From NCBI GenBank assembly GCA_020002185.1, contig CM034536.1, positions 16,911,955 to 16,975,954 of the forward strand: DNA of 64,000 bases, in the 5' to 3' direction. The stretch's first letter is position 1, and the number at the start of each line of letters is the position of its first letter. Under the pieces are notes generated by a model. The model saw only the letters and a program-made list of their open reading frames with translations. It was not told the DNA's origin and did not search any database. Positions 58,801 through 64,000 of this stretch are shown here, piece by piece. Position numbers and translations under genes: made by a program. The DNA is from Paraescarpia echinospica. Lineage: Eukaryota; Annelida; Polychaeta; Sabellida; Siboglinidae.

Positions 58801-59621
58801 ATTAATATGATTTCTGATAATTTTTTTATTATAATATATTACTCTTATAATAGTTATTATACTCTAGACAAATGTATATTTCTAGGAAAGTTGTATGAAC
58901 GATTCGACATTACTTTGATAACGAACGATCTTAAAATATTTTCTAATTCTATGATGTATAATAATTATACTAATTTTATGATCTTGAGAATATTGCTCTT
59001 ATAGCTTTTTAGATTATTTGGGGGATCCCGGCGCAATGAAAGACTTCATTATTATTAGTAGTAGTAATAGTAGTAATAGTAGTAGTAGTTGTTGTAGTGA
59101 CAGTAGTAGTACTAGTAGTAGAAGTAGTAGTAATAGTTGTTGTAGTTGTAGTAATAGTAGTTGTTGTAGTTGTAGTAGTAGTAGTATTATTAGTAGTTGT
59201 AGTAGTAATAGTAGAAGCAGTAGTACTACTAGTAATAGTAGTAGTTGTTGTAGTAATAGTAGTAGTAGTAGTAGTAGTTGTTGTTGTTGTTGTAGTAGTA
59301 GTAGTAGTAGAAGCAATTGTAGTAGTAGTAGTTGTTGTTGTTATTGTTGTTGTAGTAATAGTAATAGTAGTACAAGCAGTAGTAATAGTAGTAGTAGTTG
59401 TTGTAGTGACAGTAGTAGTAGTAGTAGTGGTAGTAGTTGTAGTAGTACTAGTAGTAATATTAGTAATAGTAATAATAGTTGTAGTAGTAAAAATAATAGT
59501 TGTAGTAGTAGTAATAATAGTAGTAGTTGTAGTAGTAGTGGTAGTAGTAGTAGTAGTGGTAGCAGTAGTAGTAGTGGTAGTAGTATTAGTGGTAGTAGTA
59601 GTAGTATTAGTGGTAGTAGTT

Positions 59622-59654
<33 letters not shown>

Positions 59655-60123
59655 ATAGTAGTACTAGTAGTAGCAGTAGTAGTAGTAGTAGTAGTAGTAG
59701 TTGAAGCAGTAGTAGTAGTAGTAGTAGTAGCAATAGTAGTAGTAGTAGTAGTAGTATTAGCAGTAGTAGAAGCAGTAGTAGTAGTAGTAGTAGTAGTAGC
59801 AGTAGCAGTAGTAGAAGCAGTAGTAGAAGCAGTAGTAGTAGTAGTAGTAATAGTAGTAGAAGCAGTAGTAGTAGTAGTATTAGTAGCAGTAGAAGCAGTA
59901 GTAGAAGCAGATGTAGTAGTATTAGTAGAAGTAGCAGTAGTAGAAGCAGTAGTAGTAGTAGAAGCAGTAGTAGTAGTAGCTGTAGTAGGAGCAGTAGTAG
60001 TAGTAGTAGTAGTAATAGTAGTAGTAGCAGTAGTAGTAGTAGTGTTAGTAGCAGTAGTAGAAGCAGTAGTAGTAGCAGTAGCAGTAGTAGAAGCAGTAGT
60101 AGACGCAGTGGTAGTAGTAGTAA

Positions 60124-60155
<32 letters not shown>

Positions 60156-60537
60156 TCAGTAGCAGTAATAGAAGCAGTAATAGTAGTAGTAGTAGTGGTA
60201 GTATTAGTAGCAGTAGTAGAATCAGTAGTAGAAGCAGCAGTAGTAGTAGTAGTAATAGTAGTAGAAGCAGTAGTAGTAGTAGTATTAGTAGCAGTAGAAG
60301 CAGTAGTAGAAGCAGATGTAGTAGTATTAGTAGTAGTAGAAGTAGCAGTAGTAGAAGCAGTAGTAGTAGTAGAAGCAGTAGTAGTAGTAGCTGTAGTAGG
60401 AGCAGTAGTAGTAGTAGTAGTAGTAGTAATAGTAGTAGTAGCAGTAGTAGTAGTAGTGTTAGTAGCAGTAGTAGAAGCAGTAGTAGTAGCAGTAGCAGTA
60501 GTAGAAGCAGTAGTAGACGCAGTGGTAGTAGTAGTAA

Positions 60538-60575
<38 letters not shown>

Positions 60576-60739
60576 TCAGTAGCAGTAATAGAAGCAGTAA
60601 TAGTAGTAGTAGTAGTGGTAGTATTAGTAGCAGTAGTAGAATCAGTAGTAGTAGCAGTAGTAGTAGTAGTAGTAGTAGTAGTAATAGGAGTAGCAGTAGT
60701 AGAAGCAGTAGTAGTAGTAGTAGTAGCCGAAGTAGAAGC

Positions 60740-60774
<35 letters not shown>

Positions 60775-63333
60775 AAGCAGTAGTAGTAGTATTAGTAGCA
60801 GTAGTAGAAGCAGTAGCAGTAGTAGAAGCAGTAGTAGTAGTAGTAGTAGTAGAAGCGTATAATAGAGAAACAAAGTACGGGAATCGCATGTACAGGAATT
60901 TGATGAAACTGGTGAGGTTACTTTCTCTCAGTCTTTGATGGTTAAGAGAACTGTAATATTAGTATATTTACATAAAGGTTATCTTCAAAGGTGTTGCGTA
61001 GCCAACACAATATGTAACCTATATTGTACTCATGTAGCTTCTTCAACGCTCTAGACAATAGAAAGTCAATATTTCGCGTTCTTGTTCGGATCAAGCAAAT
61101 CCCACTATCCGATATAAGCGGTGATGCTGTGCGGCACGTCATGATGATGATACCGACAAGAAACTTAGGAGCGTTGCTACGGTTCAGATTGCGCGTCCGT
61201 CAACCAAGAGGACTCGACCGATTCATAGGCGTCTCGACAGATATCAGCAGAGTAAGCATGGTTACCTTGTCAGCTTAATAGTGTTGATATTAGGTTTCTA
61301 TGCCGTATTATTATATCCTTGATCTCCGCCGTATTCGTTGGATAAAAGTATGCGTGTGTGAGGGCGCGTGTGTGTGTATGTGTGGGTTTGTGGGTTTGTG
61401 CATGTGTGATAGTTAGGCTCCAATGCATACTGCTATACAGAATCGTGTGATTAACAATAGAGGAGTGGGAAAACGTCGTATCATTGGTAGATTTCCTACG
61501 TTTGGCTTGTTACCAGAACCCTACATCAGCTCCCAGTATCTTAGCTAGTTACCGATATTAGTATTGCTGAACTAAGTGTTGTTTGTGTTACTTTCTTTGA
61601 TCCGTATTCGCCGGTCTATATCATTTTATGTCGCAAAAGCTAACGCAAACGCTCTTGTTAGCAGCAGATCTGATTACTGCAATTTCCTCTTTTATAGCAT
61701 TGCTAACAAGTATATTAACACACTTCAATATGGCCAATATATTTTGCAAGTGTAGTTGCATGATCGCCTCTTTTTTCTCGCTCAGTTCCATTTCTATCAC
61801 CACTCCGTTAGCTACCAGTTCACTACCGCATTATTTTCAAGATTTGTAGAATTATTTACCAAGCTCTTTCATCCAAACAACATGCATATCTACAAACAAT
61901 GTTCACTCAAGCGAGTAGGCCCAGACAGCTTCGATCGTCTGGTTCTAGTCTATTGTCTACGCAATCAACGTATTTTTGACATATCCAATTAAAAATAATG
62001 AACTATCTTGATGAATGTTCAGTAATCTACTTTTTATTCCCAGAGTTAAGACAAGTGTTGGAATTAGAGGCTTCTTAGTTGCCGTATCAACACTATGGAA
62101 TCCATTTCCTTTCTGCGTTAATTCAGCAGGAAATATAGTTTCGTTTCGCCGCCATCTAAAAACATGTAATGTTGTTATTGCCTGTCCTCATTAGCGTCTT
62201 AGCAATTCCATCCACCTGTTAACATTTTTCGCATTGCACACGGTTATGAGAATTCCTAGTGGTTTCGTTTTGTTGCGTCACTTAGCTTGGATTTTCCGAG
62301 GATGTTGGCGCTAAAGAAGCCTTCTATTATTATTATTATTATTAAATGCCAAGTGTTGTCACAACCACAACTTACCTTATCTGATGACTAAATACTTGAC
62401 AGATGGATACAGGTCGTCAGTACTAATTCGGGTGTCAGCAGTATAACCCCAAAACAGTTACCTGAAACCACACATATGATTAAGAACGACAGTGCTATCG
62501 CTATTGTCTCCTTTATGAGTGATTGGTCTGCAAATGGTTACAGTAAATGATTGTGCTAATTGATTGTGGTCTACTGAGCAGCTACTCGAAATTTGTCATG
62601 TCAAAACTATCTTTAGTAAGACCAATAATTTACAATTTACATTAGAGAGTTACAGCAATAACACGAATAGCATAGAAAATAATAAAGTACACGTTAAGTT
62701 ATCAACAATAATCAATCAATCAAACAAAATTCTAAAGTGTATAGTGTAACTGAAAACCAGCGGAGCTGTTAACGCTGCCGTGAACGTAAACAAACTACTT
62801 TGAAAACAAACATGTTTTATTATTCGGTTTAGCGATGTATCGATTTAGCGATGACGACAACGGTTATTCCATGTAATTGGCCTTGGTGTTTCCAGATACA
62901 ACCGCGAGTCTCTCGTAACATTCATCCAGCCAGAGTCGTTTTCTGCTCCTCTCCGAACCTTTATCGTTCAGAGTCGTTTGCACTACCTCTTCCTGACAAC
63001 CCTGAGCCAAGCTTCCACATGATGGAGGTAGACTCGGTTTCTCCAGTCATGACTGACGGAATAATCTCTAGGCCAATCGAATGCCTGAGTATATCCCCGG
63101 AGTTGCGCAGCCGTCTCTCTGCCGTAATTACGCCCGACGAAAGGAGAACGATATCGGTCGCCTTGGCGTTGAGAGACGAGCTGGTGACACCCAATGATGA
63201 CATCTTGTTGCTGTGGGAAGGGGTGCATGGTGGACCCATGTTGCAAGAGCTGGCGAACGTCTTTCGGATATCCAACCCGCAAAGCGAAGCGGCAGCAATT
63301 GTGGATGAATGGTTGCAGAATAATCACCAGTAG
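55365..63333 (+). CDS. ZU5-UPA-death domain protein, UNC5/UNC5CL-like (3' exons of gene)
   Basis: Five exons on plus encode, in order, a ZU5 domain, a UPA-like region and a C-terminal death domain, the arrangement of the cytoplasmic half of UNC5 netrin receptors and of UNC5CL. In those proteins ZU5 and UPA pack against the death domain to hold it inactive, and the death domain recruits signalling partners. Visible exons: 55365-55836, 58120-58357 (end uncertain), 58549-58686, 61055- or 61062-61251, and 62896-63333 (stop). Most joins keep frame; the third-to-fourth join does not, which suggests a missed small exon. No Ig, thrombospondin, signal peptide or membrane segment was found, and the first exons lie upstream or were missed. 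Orthology to UNC5, UNC5CL or a lineage-specific death-fold expansion is undecided. Confidence 0.85.
55843..56625 (-). mobile_element. L2-like LINE, 3' part
   Basis: On minus: TDTKALIYLAHCL (about 56630-56590), IIIIGTKRQRKKIVNYFPFN (about 56540-56485), SLDYCNSLINNIAKNELAKL (about 56370-56310), FKQFHWLPIAYRL (about 56230-56190) and GKRAFSVAAPKIWNQPPINL (about 56120-56060). The 3' end is GGGGATACAGGCGATATAGA then AGTACATTATTATTATTA. The 'LDYCNSL', 'HWLP' and 'RAFSVAAPKLWN' blocks and an ATT-rich tail fit L2/CR1-group elements. Multiple frameshifts. Its tail abuts the splice donor of exon A. Confidence 0.8.
56710..56743 (-). ncRNA. Hammerhead-ribozyme-like motif in Penelope terminal sequence
   Basis: The minus strand reads CTGAAGA, then the hairpin AGACTGC-TGAAA-GCAGTC, then GAAACGTTA. 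This is the hammerhead core order CUGANGA, stem II, GAAA, very short stem III, and a UH cleavage position. Penelope-like elements are known to carry such type I motifs with minimal stem III that work as dimers. Stem I pairing to the left of CTGAAGA is weak by eye, so activity is unproven. A decayed copy lies at 57533-57562 on plus (CTGAGGA, AGACTGC, with part of the stem deleted). Confidence 0.55.
56795..57409 (-). CDS. Penelope-like GIY-YIG endonuclease domain (C-terminal part of polyprotein)
   Basis: Uninterrupted for 204 codons on minus. After a basic N-terminus, it reads MVVLPYVVGLSETTSRIMKT and KPHNTIKRSLLRPKDKVEPH (the linker region of Penelope proteins). The GIY-YIG nuclease follows: GVYAISCKNCNATYVGETKR (motif variants VYAI and YVG), then TLETRIREN with the conserved Arg, later SAITNHMTQQNHIVDW with its His/Asn positions, and an acidic DRESDWRTRGIKEAICIRKS carrying the metal-binding Glu. 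In Penelope-like elements this domain follows the reverse transcriptase and nicks the target for retrotransposition. Here the upstream reverse transcriptase is not visible and frames change near 57409-57590, so this is a truncated copy despite its open frame. Confidence 0.82.
   Translation of the reverse strand: MKQMNEANTRKKYVEKDKDKGMVVLPYVVGLSETTSRIMKTYKVNTAMKPHNTIKRSLLRPKDKVEPHKMCEGVYAISCKNCNATYVGETKRTLETRIRENRDDAHKATTNRPYTRNNRNTSEKEMNNSAITNHMTQQNHIVDWEGAKFVDRESDWRTRGIKEAICIRKSKAYMNRDEGRYRVSHTYDDLLKSHQGCSREGAHT
57632..57775 (-). mobile_element. L2-like LINE, upstream piece on the other side of the Penelope insertion
   Basis: The minus strand reads KLAALTLLDLSAVFGRIDHN (about 57756-57697), the 'LLDLSAAFDTIDH' block of LINE reverse transcriptase. 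It lies upstream of the pieces at 55.84-56.63 kb in the same orientation. Roughly 90 residues including the YADD region are missing between them. Confidence 0.7.
58120..58357 (+). CDS. Exon B: start of UPA-like region
   Basis: Acceptor TTTAAACATGCAG at 58119. One base completes the Arg codon from exon A, then ETDNVGAVKRQQQDEDGDKT, LLAIYPKHVVVKMMHFCQFT, FAANGQERPHTYATVLLFAS and ESITIGIFVV. The 'V-x-x-x-x-H-F-C-x-F' followed by 'A-T-V-L-L-F-A' resembles the UPA domain opening (VSHFS...VYIF in UNC5). Ending at 58357 (CGA|GTAGAA) gives phase 0 into exon C. A donor at 58346 (TCG|GTAGAG) looks equally good but breaks frame. Confidence 0.78.
58549..58686 (+). CDS. Exon C: UPA-like region, continued
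   Basis: Acceptor CATCGTGCCAG at 58548, donor CACAC|GTAAGC at 58686/58687, exactly 46 codons in phase 0: AVATGNRIYDVPLAQDDMAV, FTDVTVDGRIVIIDLCDVPA, TCATSH. The 'L-C-D-V-P' stretch parallels the 'LSIHDVPSS' of UNC5 UPA domains. Other frames have early stops. Confidence 0.75.
59040..60857. repeat. 1.8-kb AGT/TAC triplet array in an intron
   Basis: Almost pure AGT triplets with interruptions such as TTG, AGC, AAT and GAAGCAGTAGTAG. Blocks with the rare markers AGATGTAGTAGTATTAG and AGACGCAGTGG occur twice, about 405-414 bases apart (near 59909/60313 and 60101/60515), so part of the array arose by a roughly 0.41-kb tandem duplication. Long frames of Val, Ser, Leu or Thr on all frames are artefacts. 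It lies between exons C and D. Confidence 0.97.
61055..61251 (+). CDS. Exon D: end of UPA-like region
   Basis: Two acceptors are close together: CTAG (exon from 61055) or ACAATAG (from 61062). Donor CAGCAGA|GTAAGC at 61251/61252 leaves phase 0. The peptide reads KSIFRVLVRIKQIPLSDISG, DAVRHVMMMIPTRNLGALLR, FRLRVRQPRGLDRFIGVSTD, ISR. The basic beta-rich pattern fits the last strands of a UPA domain before the death domain. Neither acceptor is in frame with exon C (phase 0). Confidence 0.72.
61260..62890. other. Intron D-F, no further exon recognised
   Basis: Contains a GT-rich tract near 61350-61405 and an ATT run near 62325-62345. An open stretch at 61756-61992 ending in a Lys/Arg/Leu-rich peptide has no splice borders in phase, and D joins F directly in phase 0, so no exon is needed here. 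Confidence 0.5.
62896..63333 (+). CDS. Exon F: linker and C-terminal death domain, stop
   Basis: Acceptor GTGTTTCCAG at 62895; phase 0 from exon D. After a 60-70-residue linker (IQPRVSRNIHPARVVFCSSP...), the death domain reads ECLSISPELRSRLSAVITPD, ERRTISVALALRDELVTPND, DILLLWEGVHGGPMLQELAN, VFRISNPQSEAAAIVDEWLQ, then NNHQ and TAG at 63331-63333. The 'ILDLWE' of UNC5 death domains corresponds to ILLLWEG, and 'L-A-x-x-L' to LANVF. The protein ends directly after helix 6, as in UNC5. No clear AATAAA signal was seen close to the stop. Confidence 0.87.
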   Translation: MQPRVSRNIHPARVVFCSSPNLYRSESFALPLPDNPEPSFHMMEVDSVSPVMTDGIISRPIECLSISPELRSRLSAVITPDERRTISVALALRDELVTPNDDILLLWEGVHGGPMLQELANVFRISNPQSEAAAIVDEWLQNNHQ

Positions 63334-63637
63334 ACCTACAACCAACAGCCGGTTGGGTATATGTATAGTATTATCAAAACAAAACACTCAGACATGCATA
63401 CAGTAAACGAAGGGGCAACATCAACCTATTACAAGAATGTATATTCGGGTATGCAAAGTTTAGTCAATTGGACAGAGAACGTTTGCCTATAGAGAAGTAA
63501 CATTGTGGAACAATATCGCAATGCATAAGTGAGGATGACAGCTCAGTAGAACTGTTGAATTAATTATAAGATTGTTGTAAAAGTGTTGAATTGTAAAACA
63601 TTGGCATTTAGTAATGTTTACAATTCACATGTGTATG

Positions 63638-63785
<148 letters not shown>

Positions 63786-63928
63786 ATGAGTTTGAGATCT
63801 ATATTGATACACATGTCCTCATCACTGTATATATTCATAATTTACGTTCATTTCTTAACACACAAATTAACTATTTGCAATGCCACTGGTTAGACTGATA
63901 CTGATGTGGTGTCGTAGGTATTACGTTA

Positions 63929-63933
63929 CAGTT

Positions 63934-63964
<31 letters not shown>

Positions 63965-63971
63965 AAACTGT
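63929..63971. repeat. AT-rich perfect palindrome
   Basis: ACAGTTTATATATATATATA is mirrored to TATATATATATAAACTGT around TTTA. Confidence 0.85.
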
Positions 63972-64000
63972 CATTATTGCGTTAATAATTTAACTGGTTA

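Noticed and set aside
59009..60938. Open frames of 500-626 codons (poly-Thr, poly-Leu, poly-Val, poly-Ser) on both strands
   Set aside because: All are readings of one AGT/TAC triplet array that has few stops in any frame; no domain, splice or start context.
61628..61992. Possible extra exons between exons D and F of the UNC5-like gene
   Set aside because: Exons D and F join in phase 0 without them, and no good acceptor/donor pair in phase was found.

Overview
This window looks like AT-rich nuclear DNA of an invertebrate animal, probably a marine bilaterian. The signs are spliced exons with GT/AG borders, an UNC5-type ZU5-UPA-death-domain gene, CR1-, L2- and RTE-like LINEs, tRNA-derived SINEs, a Penelope-like retroelement, a Kolobok-like DNA transposon, and very abundant microsatellites and minisatellites. 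I cannot fix the phylum. No rRNA, free-standing tRNA gene, CRISPR array or bacterial operon is visible.

Layout. 1-1.34 kb holds the end of a CR1-like LINE (minus strand). 1.3-19 kb is mostly unassigned DNA with simple repeats, one candidate exon with a membrane-like segment (3.95-4.28 kb, minus), a decayed Penelope-like terminus (10.35-10.59 kb) and a candidate terminal exon (13.79-13.99 kb, plus). 19-27.2 kb holds a MITE, SINE pieces, two large minisatellites (42-bp units at 21 kb; CCCGTCCA-type at 22.2-23.55 kb) and an RTE-like LINE fragment that splits a SINE. 28.7-39.2 kb is a nested structure. A long inverted repeat encloses a SINE and a pseudogene of a multicopy cysteine-rich protein family, and its right arm is split by a 6.8-kb Kolobok-like transposon. 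That transposon has a decayed transposase (minus) and, facing it, a decayed P2X7-receptor-tail-like domain (plus). 42.7-47.15 kb is a large palindrome with two facing, broken N-terminal halves that appear to belong to a related multicopy family. 49.26-52.5 kb is a third long inverted repeat, enclosing a cysteine-rich C-terminal fragment and a fold-back SINE.

The one convincing host gene is on the plus strand at 55,365-63,333. It encodes a ZU5 domain, a UPA-like region and a C-terminal death domain, as in the cytoplasmic part of UNC5 netrin receptors and UNC5CL. Its 5' exons are not visible. The ZU5 exon and its upstream intron are tandemly duplicated (52,965-55,580), and the first copy is broken by a CR1-like insertion. 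The first intron has an L2-like LINE starting just after the splice donor, and that LINE is interrupted by a Penelope-like element with hammerhead-like RNA motifs. A later intron holds a 1.8-kb AGT/TAC triplet array.

All family names come from motif recognition by eye. No database or folding search was run, so exon borders and element ends are approximate unless a splice signal or repeat end is given.
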